The notes: a model not told the origin generated them from the letters alone. A DNA stretch of 8,144 nt from Thermoplasmata archaeon (GCA_021806355.1 JAJZXT010000057.1:1-8144), one strand, 5' to 3'; shown: positions 1 to 6,386, counted from the first letter of the stretch. A program made the numbers and translations.

Positions 1-289
1 TTTTCTTTTCTTTGACTCTCCTGAAGAAATTGTCAAAGGTCTTGTCAACTCGATGTGCAACATCCTGTATTGCAAGGGAATGGATGTTCCTGAATTCAGG
101 GAATGCCTTCTTGAGTTCGGGGAGTTCATCCTGCTGGGAATTGTAGTTGACTTTCTTTCCTGATCTTAATGCATATATTCTCTGCTGTAGCATTGCGTTG
201 TAGAGTTCACGGGAGAGATTCAGTGTGGAGTTCATTGATTCTACCTGATGCTTCTTTGGGTATATCCTGAACCTGTACGTTCGTATCAT
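1..289 (-). CDS. tnpB: TnpB, IS605-type RNA-guided nuclease, N-terminal 96 residues (cut by window edge)
   Basis: TnpB proteins are ancestors of Cas12. Characterised members use an RNA made from the element's right end to cut DNA at the donor site, which helps the element persist. The reading frame starts with ATG at 289 and stays open to base 1. The visible part begins MIRTYRFRIYPKKHQVESMN, the typical TnpB start (short basic beta strand, then helix). It continues with a helix containing LSRELYNAMLQQR, then DVAHRVDKTFDNFFRRVKEKK, matching the usual conserved block before the RuvC-like domain. The RuvC acidic residues and the zinc ribbon lie outside the window, so activity cannot be assessed. 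Its ATG overlaps the tnpA stop as ATGA (289-286), implying coupled translation. Confidence 0.88.
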   Translation of the reverse strand, partial: MIRTYRFRIYPKKHQVESMNSTLNLSRELYNAMLQQRIYALRSGKKVNYNSQQDELPELKKAFPEFRNIHSLAIQDVAHRVDKTFDNFFRRVKEKK

Positions 290-684
290 ATGTTCTTCTG
301 CTCCTCCACGTATTTCTTTATGGTCTCCGAGGACACATGCCCATCAGTGGAGACAAAATAGCTCCGTGTCCACAATGTAGGTAATCTACTTCTGAGCGAG
401 GGGAATTCGTTTCTCAGGATTCTTGAACTTTTGCCCTTTATCCTCGCAATTACGTTGTTGGGTGCTATTGTGGGATTTGTTTTGATGAATAGATGGACAT
501 GGTCAGGCATGATTTCAAGAGCGATGATCTCCCAATTGTTTTCCTTTGCAGTATCCATGATTATCTCCCGCAGCCTGGACTCAATATCGGCGACAATAAT
601 ATTCCTTCTGTATTTAGGGCACCACACAAAATGGTAGTTCATGAAATGAACAGACGTGTTTGAACTGGTGTACCCTTTTGGCAT
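286..684 (-). CDS. tnpA: TnpA, HUH-type Y1 transposase of IS200/IS605
   Basis: The 132-residue product cuts and rejoins single-stranded DNA at the element ends through a tyrosine-DNA link, as a dimer. The family marks are all visible: NYHFVWCPKYRR near residue 16, the metal-binding HUH pair in PDHVHLF (His62, His64), and the catalytic tyrosine in IKKYVEEQ (Tyr125). These positions nearly match those of IS608 TnpA (His64, His66, Tyr127), and the length is normal, so this looks like an intact enzyme. The frame is open upstream to 765, but that extension is not family-like. I start at the ATG at 684 because a TATA box centred near 710 would put transcription start on it; the ATG at 690 is the alternative. 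tnpB follows with a 4-base overlap. Confidence 0.9.
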   Translation of the reverse strand: MPKGYTSSNTSVHFMNYHFVWCPKYRRNIIVADIESRLREIIMDTAKENNWEIIALEIMPDHVHLFIKTNPTIAPNNVIARIKGKSSRILRNEFPSLRSRLPTLWTRSYFVSTDGHVSSETIKKYVEEQKNI

Positions 685-706
685 ATTCATAGATACCGTT
701 ATTACA

Positions 707-714
707 TATATAAT
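707..714 (-). promoter_or_regulatory. TATA box of tnpA
   Basis: The minus strand reads TTATATAT at 714-707, centred about 26 bases before the ATG at 684. This is the normal archaeal distance from TATA box to transcription start and suggests a leaderless tnpA mRNA. The surrounding DNA is AT-rich, so the exact box is uncertain. Confidence 0.5.
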
Positions 715-729
715 AATTGATTCGCTTTC

Positions 730-754
730 ATCCCACCCATAAATGATGTGGGAT
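730..754 (-). repeat. Subterminal hairpin of the IS left end
   Basis: ATCCCAC (730-736) and GTGGGAT (748-754) form a 7-bp perfect stem with an 11-base loop. In IS605-type elements TnpA recognises a subterminal hairpin at each end, and the bases 5' of the hairpin foot pair with the cleavage site. The position, upstream of tnpA and just inside the supposed left border, fits that role. The assignment rests on position and stem; the guide bases could not be confirmed. Confidence 0.55.
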
Positions 755-820
755 TTCCCGCTCACTGTGTTAAAATTGTGGGCTCCCTAAATACAGCTTG
801 GGACTTTGGACTAAAAAAGA

Positions 821-828
821 TTCATATT
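821..828 (+). promoter_or_regulatory. Possible TATA box of the 849-1772 gene
   Basis: TTCATATT, preceded by a purine run (AAAAAAGA at 813-820) that could act as a BRE, is centred about 25 bases before the ATG at 849. It lies on the host side of the inferred IS border, so the insertion probably left this promoter in place. The match to the TATA consensus is weak. Confidence 0.35.
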
Positions 829-848
829 GTTCTTTATTATACCTAAGT

Positions 849-1772
849 ATGATCATAAAGGATTTTCATAGAATTCTCGATAAAAGGTGCCACCTGAAAT
901 TTGTGACCGGAGACAATACTTCAAACATTTTAAGCGGAAAAGATATCATATCTATTGGCAGGGTTAAATCCCATGAAAATAAGGGCATTCTAATACTTAA
1001 TATCCCAAAGAAAGGGAATGAATTTCTTTCAAGCGAGAAAACTCTCAAAGAACACGATTTATTTTATTCCTCATCTGAGGATATTACAAGTAGCTCCCTT
1101 TTCGAACTACATAAGAGATTAATATCTGCAAACTCAGTGGTAATTGATGCAATTATAAATATAAACGGCGTTATGAACCTGTTTTTCAGGTTCCACAGTG
1201 TCCATTCCAAGTATGTTTCCGAATTGATCGAAGAAATGTCGCAAAAATTCAAGGACTTCAAAGTGTCCTACTTAGGAGAGGCAGAGGGTATTTTGGATAT
1301 GTTCAGGAGGGTTGCCGAAATAATAAATATTGATTATATTGAAGCGGCATCTGAGATCCCACCTGAGGCAGTAGACATAAGGAAGGACCCCATAGTTCAG
1401 ATACTGGGCATGGGATGGAACAGGCAGGTAAGATACATTACAGAGGGAGAAATAAGTGCAGTATTCAGGGACCGCCACGGATTACTTAAAGTGGGTGACC
1501 CCAGCATTAATGATATTAATTCCTCCGAACATATATTTGAAACAACGTTTAGAAACGAAGTTGTTGAGTATATTTCAAAGAAATCGGCTGAGGCAGGGAT
1601 ACCAATACTTGCAATGCCTCAGAAGTTGGATGGAAGATTGTTCTCACTGGGATTTATAGTACCAGAAATCAGTAGCACAGAGTTTTATTCCATAATATTC
1701 GAGACCTTCAGAAAATTCCCAAGATGGAAAATGTACCTCTCGTTTGCTGATAAGGTCGATCCTCCACAATAA
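849..1772 (+). CDS. Protein of unknown function with a probable internal duplication
   Basis: I do not recognise the family of this 307-residue product. It has no signal peptide, membrane segment, zinc motif or nucleotide-binding loop, so it is probably a soluble cytoplasmic alpha/beta protein. Two stretches look alike: about residues 98-143 (strand, NINGVMNLFFRFHSVHS, helix SELIEEMSQKFKDF, strand KVSYLG) and about 253-300 (strand, LDGRLFSLGFIVPEISS, helix SIIFETFRKFPRW, strand KMYLSF). Each follows a segment with a long helix (LFELHKRLIS near 84; FRNEVVEYISKKSAEAG near 234). I infer two related modules, perhaps ligand-sensing domains; a distant link to the N-terminal region of bacterio-opsin-activator-like regulators is possible, but no helix-turn-helix is visible. 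The frame is open to a TTG at 798, but ATG 849 fits the putative TATA box better. Confidence 0.85.
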   Translation: MIIKDFHRILDKRCHLKFVTGDNTSNILSGKDIISIGRVKSHENKGILILNIPKKGNEFLSSEKTLKEHDLFYSSSEDITSSSLFELHKRLISANSVVIDAIININGVMNLFFRFHSVHSKYVSELIEEMSQKFKDFKVSYLGEAEGILDMFRRVAEIINIDYIEAASEIPPEAVDIRKDPIVQILGMGWNRQVRYITEGEISAVFRDRHGLLKVGDPSINDINSSEHIFETTFRNEVVEYISKKSAEAGIPILAMPQKLDGRLFSLGFIVPEISSTEFYSIIFETFRKFPRWKMYLSFADKVDPPQ

Positions 1773-1789
1773 TTTCCAAATTATCCTCA

Positions 1790-1795
1790 TTTTTT
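1790..1795 (+). terminator. T-run terminator after the unknown gene
   Basis: Six T residues lie 18 bases past the stop codon at 1772. Short T-runs on the non-template strand, without a hairpin, are enough to end transcription in archaea. Confidence 0.4.
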
Positions 1796-2132
1796 ACCTA
1801 TTATTCTTGCCCGCGTAAGCGCTGGTAAGTTTTTGCCCGGTTCGTTAACTATTATCATAATACCCCATAAGAATGAACGGCTGAAATAGCTTGATAAGAC
1901 CGGAAATAGAATCAAAGGCCATCGATTGGAAGATTAACTGTCAAACCTTTAGACCTTCCCTAAAGAAAACTTCACCTTAAACAATAGGGAAATAGAACTG
2001 GAATTATCAACATAATTAGTTGAAGTTTCAATAGTCACTCTATCGCTGACTCCACACAATATTGGCAATAAGACCGTCCTGATAATGAGAAAAATGGATT
2101 TTCATTAAAAAATTGTGAAAGTAAACAAAATT

Positions 2133-2142
2133 AAAAAAAAAA
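2133..2142 (-). terminator. T10 terminator of the sedolisin gene
   Basis: Ten A residues on the plus strand give a minus-strand run of ten T residues starting 27 bases past the sedolisin stop codon, with further T-rich DNA just beyond. This is a strong match to archaeal oligo-T termination. Confidence 0.6.
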
Positions 2143-2168
2143 TTAAAGGTTAATTGGTTAAAAAATGT

Positions 2169-5100
2169 TTAAAAAAAGTTTGGGAGGTTGTTATTGGCGA
2201 TGGTGTTATCCGAGAACATCTGCCCCAATATTGCTGCTGTTGAATGTGTGTTGTATCCTATTGAGAAGATGTCTGGATATGAGTTGTCGTGTTCTAGCGT
2301 AGATCCACTATACCAATAGTCCTGTAGTGCCCCGGTATCAACAGAAGGTGATGTGGTGTATCCCCACTCTGTACTGCCTGATACCAAATTAAGGGTAAGG
2401 AAATATTTGCTTCCGGATGTCAGCTGAACATGGCTGAAGAATGCCTGTACCCAACCAGTGGATGAGCCTACACTTACGTCAGTGGTACCAACTACCTGTG
2501 ATCCACCCAGTGTTGTTCCAATAGCGTATGATATAACTCCAGAACCTCCACCAAGATACATAACAACATTATTCACGGTTACAGTGTTAGCGACTGTGAA
2601 TTTCTCAGCCTCACCAAGAGTGTATAACTGAATATTTGCAGATGTTGCATTTACGATGACATACGTTCCAACTGGATAGCTTGATGATGCGCTAAATGCT
2701 ATGCTTACTCCCTGTGATGCTCCGTTCACTGTTACTGATCCGCTTGATGGTGAGGATGTGTAACCTGAAACTGCACCTATTGTGTATGAGTAAGTTCCAT
2801 CGACTACGCTGAATGATACTGTTGTAGATGTGGATGTTGTTGTCTGTCCGTTGAATGTCACTGACCAGGAAGTACCTGATGGCAATCCTGATTCAGTGAA
2901 TGTTACTGGATAGCTTGTCGGTGCTGGCGTTGATGATGAGACGGGAACGAATCCAACCGAGTAAATATCCGGATATGAGTTATCGTGTGTAAGCGTGGAA
3001 CCACTATACCAGTAATCCTGGATTGCTCCAGTGTCTACTGAGGCTGATGAAGTTCCGGTGTATCCCCACTGTGTGCTTCCAGATACTAATTTGACATTCA
3101 GATAGTAATCTGTTCCAGATTTCAATGTTACATTGCCAAAGGTTGTGCTATACCATCCTGTTGAAGATCCGACGACGACGTTTGTTGCACCAAGAATCTG
3201 CGTTCCTTTAAATGATGTTCCTATTGAGAAAGCAACGGTTCCTGATCCACCTAAGTATAATACAACATTATTTGCGGTAACGGTTTTTGAAACTGTAAAT
3301 TCTTCAGCTTCTGGAAGCGTGTATAACTGGATGTTTGAAGAGGTTGCGTTCACGATTGAGTATGTAGCAGCTGTTTGTGTTGGTGGAGGCGTTGAACTTG
3401 CACTGAATGCTATACTTACTCCCTGTGATGCTCCGTTCACTGTTACTGATCCGCTTGATGGTGAGGATGTGTAACCTGAAACTGCACCTATTGTGTATGA
3501 GTAAGTTCCGTTAACTGCACTGAATGATATTGTTGTAGAAGTTGATGATGATGTCTTTCCGTTGAACGTCACTGACCAGGAAGTACCTGATGATAATCCT
3601 GATTCGGTGAATGTTACTGGATAGCTTGTCGGTGCTGGCGTTGATGATGTTATATCATTGACGAAATTGTTCGCATTTATTGAACCCCATCCTACTGCTA
3701 AGCTATATCCATTGTTTGCACTGAAAAGCGCATTTGAACCGTTGGATACAAAGTAGAATGGCTTAGATGCACTGTATGAACCGTTGTATTCAGCCTGGGC
3801 AAGTTTGTATATAAGAGGGTTAGCAAAGCCCAATTTGTGGCCTACTGCGTAATCCATTGTTGCAAAGAGACCAGCTGTAAGTGGTGATGCAATGCTTGTT
3901 CCCCAGAGTTCCTGATACCCGGTACTTCCACTGTAAGATATCCATATTTCCATGTTTGCTCCATCTGCGGCAACATCAGGAGTCCCTCTTCCAGAACTTA
4001 CTCCCGTTGTACCTGATGCTCCTGTTATAACTGAGTTCGCGTCAGAGCTTGCCTTTTGCCATGAAGGTTCTGCATAAACTTTACTTACTCCTCCCTGTGA
4101 ACCGTCACCGGCGTTAGGTGTGTTGTACCATACAGCCTCTGTTGAGATTCCTGTGGTACCACTACCATCGGTAGATGCGGTTCCTGAAACGGTTGTTGCC
4201 AATCCGCCAACTGCTGTAGCGCCATATGTGTTATATGATGCTGTGGCGGGGAAACTTGGAGCTGCTCCTCCAGAACCTGAATTTCCGTCATCTCCAGATG
4301 ATGCAAAGACTGAAATTCCCATAGCTGCAGCCTGCTGCAGATCGGAAGTCCATGTAGCATCTGTCATATCACTTCCTCCCCACGAGTTGGAAATTGCAAC
4401 TGTGTGTGTAAGTTGTGGATATGATGAACTTGGGCTCAATATGAATGAAAATGCCTGATCCAGATAGGTTTGTGTGGCTTGTGGACCATAAACTTCAACA
4501 ACAGTTGCTCCTGGTGCTGCTGATCCGGCCATTTCCAGATCCAAGGTACTTTCAAAATCAGCCTGAGTGTTATCATTTGCTGCTGAGGGCCCTGGTGCTG
4601 GTGCTCCACCGAGTGGTGCTCCGTATACAGATGAATGTGGTTCTCCAGAAGGTAATGTCTTGTTAAAATAGGAGAATATATCCGACGGAACATACGGTGC
4701 AACAGATGTGCCTGCACTGTTTGTTCCAGACCATAGAATTGTCGCTATGGTTTCGTTGGTTGGATATCCATATTTAGTGTATAACTGCTTGAGCTGGTAA
4801 GCGGCTTGCATATCCGAGCCGTAAAGCAATTGTGAACCTGAGGATGTGGTAAAGTATGGTGATGGATTAACAAGGTTCAGTGTTGCAGTGTGCTCATTGT
4901 TCATTCCTGCAATGTTTATTACCTGTGATGCGAATTGAGCTGGCAAAATAGCTGATGCTGTTGGGGCTGTGAATTGGTAATTGCCCTTTTCAAATAATTG
5001 TATGCCTGCGTGGAATACCTGATTGAAATGATTTACACTACCTCCCAAAACTATTGAGGTTCTGTCACTATATGTCTTTACTGAGAAACCAAGGGATGTG

Positions 5101-5471
5101 TAATAAAGAACCATGCTGTTGTAAAGAGATGCTGAAGGGGAAAACTGATTTGTGAATTCCTGAGAAGTCAGATACTTGTGATACAATGGCGAGTTTACAT
5201 TATTCAAGTTAGAAAGTAAATTATTTAATTCCACCTGATTCCTAAACTTCAATGTTATCATTACTGATAATTGCTTGCTGTATACATTTCCAATTCTTGT
5301 TATGCCATTCATGTGGTTAAGTACGTGTGTAGTGCCTGCAGAAAGGGATACCATACCTGTTGGTTGTGCTGGTAAGGATGGTGCATTCTGCGCATTGCTG
5401 TTCCCGGCTAGCGTGACAAACGCTCCCAAGACCATGATAATCAATACCAATATAGCAAATTGTTTATTCAT
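2169..5471 (-). CDS. Secreted sedolisin (S53) acid serine protease with two C-terminal beta-sandwich modules
   Basis: The 1100-residue product should be exported and digest external protein at low pH. Counting from ATG 5471: a signal peptide (about 1-27, hydrophobic core ILVLIIMVLG, likely cut after NSNA); a pro-kumamolisin-type activation domain (about 43-195, with SPLYHKYLTSQEF); then an S53 catalytic domain (about 215-610). The Glu-Asp pair is Glu307/Asp311 in FESTLD, the oxyanion Asp394 is in ASSGDDG, and the nucleophile Ser526 is in GTSIASP. YSLAVGWGSINANNFVNDI near 590 matches the family's C-terminal calcium-site region. All key residues are present. Residues 616-843 and 853-1075 are two copies of a Ser/Thr-rich Ig-like segment (SYPVTFTESGL) plus a beta-sandwich (SVDTGA.QDYWYSGSTL); binding to substrate or cell surface is a guess. 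There is no C-terminal membrane anchor. A GTG at 5492 is an unlikely start. Confidence 0.93.
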   Translation of the reverse strand: MNKQFAILVLIIMVLGAFVTLAGNSNAQNAPSLPAQPTGMVSLSAGTTHVLNHMNGITRIGNVYSKQLSVMITLKFRNQVELNNLLSNLNNVNSPLYHKYLTSQEFTNQFSPSASLYNSMVLYYTSLGFSVKTYSDRTSIVLGGSVNHFNQVFHAGIQLFEKGNYQFTAPTASAILPAQFASQVINIAGMNNEHTATLNLVNPSPYFTTSSGSQLLYGSDMQAAYQLKQLYTKYGYPTNETIATILWSGTNSAGTSVAPYVPSDIFSYFNKTLPSGEPHSSVYGAPLGGAPAPGPSAANDNTQADFESTLDLEMAGSAAPGATVVEVYGPQATQTYLDQAFSFILSPSSSYPQLTHTVAISNSWGGSDMTDATWTSDLQQAAAMGISVFASSGDDGNSGSGGAAPSFPATASYNTYGATAVGGLATTVSGTASTDGSGTTGISTEAVWYNTPNAGDGSQGGVSKVYAEPSWQKASSDANSVITGASGTTGVSSGRGTPDVAADGANMEIWISYSGSTGYQELWGTSIASPLTAGLFATMDYAVGHKLGFANPLIYKLAQAEYNGSYSASKPFYFVSNGSNALFSANNGYSLAVGWGSINANNFVNDITSSTPAPTSYPVTFTESGLSSGTSWSVTFNGKTSSSTSTTISFSAVNGTYSYTIGAVSGYTSSPSSGSVTVNGASQGVSIAFSASSTPPPTQTAATYSIVNATSSNIQLYTLPEAEEFTVSKTVTANNVVLYLGGSGTVAFSIGTSFKGTQILGATNVVVGSSTGWYSTTFGNVTLKSGTDYYLNVKLVSGSTQWGYTGTSSASVDTGAIQDYWYSGSTLTHDNSYPDIYSVGFVPVSSSTPAPTSYPVTFTESGLPSGTSWSVTFNGQTTTSTSTTVSFSVVDGTYSYTIGAVSGYTSSPSSGSVTVNGASQGVSIAFSASSSYPVGTYVIVNATSANIQLYTLGEAEKFTVANTVTVNNVVMYLGGGSGVISYAIGTTLGGSQVVGTTDVSVGSSTGWVQAFFSHVQLTSGSKYFLTLNLVSGSTEWGYTTSPSVDTGALQDYWYSGSTLEHDNSYPDIFSIGYNTHSTAAILGQMFSDNTIANNNLPNFF
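2704..2798 (-). repeat. Direct repeat copy in C-terminal module 2 of the sedolisin
   Basis: These 95 bases are identical to 3415-3509, 711 bases (237 codons) away and in the same frame. They encode most of the identical 39-residue segment running from GTYSYTIGAVSGY to IAFSAS. A further 43-base identity links 2896-2938 with 3607-3649 at the same offset. Synonymous positions are unchanged, so the copies are young or kept alike by recombination. Confidence 0.95.
3415..3509 (-). repeat. Direct repeat copy in C-terminal module 1 of the sedolisin
   Basis: This is the partner of the 95-base repeat at 2704-2798. Flanking parts of the two modules have diverged in both DNA and protein, so identity is confined to the Ig-like segment. 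This patchiness points to local gene conversion rather than a single recent duplication of the whole module. Confidence 0.95.
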
Positions 5472-5496
5472 GCTAGACACACTTACACACACACGT

Positions 5497-5504
5497 TATT
5501 TAAA
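5497..5504 (-). promoter_or_regulatory. TATA box of the sedolisin gene
   Basis: The minus strand reads TTTAAATA at 5504-5497, a textbook archaeal TATA box, with a purine-rich BRE-like GATGAAATG just upstream (5513-5505). Its centre is about 29 bases before the ATG at 5471, so transcription should start at or within a few bases of that codon. This supports ATG 5471 over the GTG at 5492, which would lie upstream of the transcription start. Confidence 0.65.
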
Positions 5505-5894
5505 CATTTCATCGCTTTAAATACTATGTGTATATAGTGTCAATAATCAATATAGTCTTAAATTCCTGATGATATTTTCCCCGTGGTAACTTACCTTTTT
5601 GTCGTTATTTGGGCTGTTTTTTGTGTACCAATTGATCCAGATTAGTAGTTTATAATAGTAATATGTATATACACTACCTTTTTGAATCAACAGATATGCA
5701 ATAAAACAGCATTTATAGACACTGTGGATCAACTCATCTCAAAAAAACCTATGAAAAAGTTAGGGGATTTTGATTCTGTGTCTGGGTGTTCAGTTTTGAA
5801 TCAATTTTAGCTTGCAACCTTGATAACTTTCATAGCCCTAGATTTCTGAGCTTTCACTGATTAATACTGATGTTAATTCTAAATAGCTGCTTGA
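5505..5894. other. Long non-coding stretch between sedolisin and the winged-helix gene
   Basis: The two flanking genes diverge, so this roughly 390-base stretch carries upstream control DNA for both. Frames here are short, AT-driven and unlike proteins. Two related sites stand out: ACTAT-N6-ATAGT (5523-5538) and the perfect palindrome TGTATATACA (5664-5673). Both contain TGTATATA. The first lies just upstream of the sedolisin TATA/BRE, where an archaeal activator could bind. I see no tRNA, C/D-box RNA or repeat array. A small unannotated RNA cannot be excluded. Confidence 0.45.
5523..5538. promoter_or_regulatory. Possible regulator site upstream of the sedolisin promoter
   Basis: ACTAT and ATAGT form an inverted repeat around GTGTAT. 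It sits about 52-67 bases upstream of the sedolisin start and 19 bases beyond the TATA box, where bound activators help TBP or TFB in archaea. The core TGTATATA recurs at 5664-5671. Both sites are AT-rich, so chance is a real alternative. Confidence 0.25.
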
Positions 5895-6164
5895 ATGACA
5901 ATTATTTTTAATTCACGGAAGAAATTGAAGATCATGGTTTTGTTGTTTGGTGATGACCAAAAATTGAAAACTTCCTCAAAACTAATAATGATGATATTGC
6001 AGCAAAAGAAAATTGCAACTATCTCGGAAATCCAGGATTATTCAAAACTTTCTAGAAGAACCATCATGAATTGCATACGAGATTTAAGAAATCTTGGCCT
6101 TATAGAAATACAGGTTTGCCTTAGTGATACTAGAAAGAGGTTCTATTGCCTAAAAATAATCTAA
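5895..6164 (+). CDS. Small winged-helix DNA-binding protein
   Basis: The 89-residue product looks like a single winged-helix domain of the kind used by archaeal transcription regulators. Helix 1 (about 27-37, SSKLIMMILQQ) is followed by helix 2 (ATISEIQDYS, 41-50), the recognition helix (SRRTIMNCIRDLRNLGLI, 53-70) and a basic beta wing (EIQVCLSDTRKRFYCL, 71-86). No ligand-binding or dimerisation domain follows, so it may act alone or as an adaptor. The start is undecided: ATG 5895 gives 89 residues, while ATG 5934 (76 residues) keeps the whole fold and has the weak TATA-like TATTTTTAA at 5903-5911 about 27 bases upstream. Its stop overlaps the Sec61-beta stop tail to tail (CTAA, 6161-6164). 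The target is unknown. Confidence 0.75.
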   Translation: MTIIFNSRKKLKIMVLLFGDDQKLKTSSKLIMMILQQKKIATISEIQDYSKLSRRTIMNCIRDLRNLGLIEIQVCLSDTRKRFYCLKII

Positions 6165-6322
6165 ACTGGCCAAAAATATTGCGCCAGTTCCACAACAATA
6201 GCCATGACTATTCCAATGTAAATAATTAACTTAGGATCCATAGCTGGACCCTCAATTTCCTCCTCATCAAAGTACCTGATTAAACCAGCACCTGATTGAA
6301 AGCCATCTTTCTTGTCTGCCAT
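6161..6322 (-). CDS. secG: Preprotein translocase subunit Sec61-beta (archaeal SecG)
   Basis: This 53-residue protein is the small, non-essential-type subunit of the SecY-SecE-Sec61beta channel in the cytoplasmic membrane. The sequence shows the full family pattern: a short polar N-terminus (MADKKDGFQSGA), the hallmark GLIRYFDEEEIEGPAMDPK (13-31) facing the cytosol, and one membrane helix (about 31-50, LIIYIGIVMAIVVELAQYF) near the C-terminus. Length is normal. It is easy to miss because it is short and overlaps the winged-helix gene's last bases. Start ATG 6322 is supported both by the family start and by a TATA box 26 bases upstream, so the mRNA is probably leaderless. It diverges from the signal peptidase gene, another part of the export machinery. 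Confidence 0.95.
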   Translation of the reverse strand: MADKKDGFQSGAGLIRYFDEEEIEGPAMDPKLIIYIGIVMAIVVELAQYFWPV

Positions 6323-6323
6323 T

Positions 6324-6340
6324 GTTTATATAATTTAAAC
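6324..6340. promoter_or_regulatory. 17-bp near-perfect palindrome at the Sec61-beta start
   Basis: GTTTATATAATTTAAAC pairs at seven of eight positions around a central A (6332). It fills the gap between the TATA box (6345-6352) and the start codon (6322), where a bound repressor would block polymerase. The minus strand also reads TTATATAA at 6333-6326, so part of the symmetry may simply come from AT-rich promoter DNA. Confidence 0.35.
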
Positions 6341-6344
6341 AAAA

Positions 6345-6352
6345 CATATAAT
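6345..6352 (-). promoter_or_regulatory. TATA box of Sec61-beta
   Basis: The minus strand reads ATTATATG at 6352-6345, centred 26-27 bases before the ATG at 6322. This spacing puts transcription start on the start codon itself, the leaderless arrangement common in Thermoplasmatales. A second AT-rich box at 6326-6333 is too close to the start to serve a leaderless mRNA. Confidence 0.55.
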
Positions 6353-6386
6353 GATTTGCCATCGGTTTGATGTTTCATGAATAAAT

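Larger units (their letters stand above)
1..768 (-). mobile_element. IS200/IS605-family insertion sequence, left part only
   Basis: A minus-strand tnpA followed by an overlapping tnpB, with a subterminal hairpin upstream of tnpA, is the standard layout of an IS605-group element. Such elements move as single-stranded circles cut and rejoined by TnpA and leave no inverted terminal repeats. The left end therefore lies on the high-coordinate side. I place it tentatively at 768/769 because the minus strand carries TTTTAAC at 775-769, resembling the TTTAAC-type targets used by several family members, 14 bases before the foot of the hairpin. The exact border is an inference. The right end, including most of tnpB and any associated guide RNA, lies beyond base 1, so whether the copy is intact cannot be judged. 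Confidence 0.75.
1773..2168. other. 396-base non-coding stretch between convergent genes
   Basis: I see no credible gene, tRNA or repeat array here. It holds the T-run ending the plus-strand gene at its left and a T10 tract (minus strand) ending the sedolisin gene at its right. CTTTAG (1947-1952) and CTAAAG (1960-1965) form a 6-bp stem with a 7-base loop; its role is unknown and it could be chance. Around 2040-2105 a plus-strand frame reads LTPHNIGNKTVLIMRKMDFH before stopping, which could be the decayed end of a lost gene, but it is too short to assign. For a compact genome this is a long spacer between convergent genes, which fits a site of past loss or insertion. Confidence 0.5.

Noticed and set aside
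685..765. N-terminal extension of TnpA, or a start at 765
   Set aside because: The extra 27 residues are unlike TnpA proteins and run through the hairpin and TATA region; the family start fits ATG 684 (or 690).
798..848. TTG start for the unknown gene
   Set aside because: It would begin upstream of the only TATA-like element and adds a stretch with no protein-like pattern; ATG 849 is simpler.
1805..1860. tRNA-like or small RNA signal around GCCCGCGTAAGCGC
   Set aside because: No cloverleaf stems, no TTCGAAT-type T-loop in register and no C/D boxes could be fitted.
3133..3474. Plus-strand open frame inside the sedolisin gene
   Set aside because: It is the antisense shadow of a Ser/Thr/Gly-rich coding region; the same explanation covers the open frames at 4085-4360, 4120-4458, 4436-4717, 4445-4666 and 5275-5520.
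5547..5732. 61-residue minus-strand open frame in the long spacer
   Set aside because: Its product is Tyr/Ile/Lys-rich with no family pattern, and no promoter stands out; it looks like AT-rich chance.
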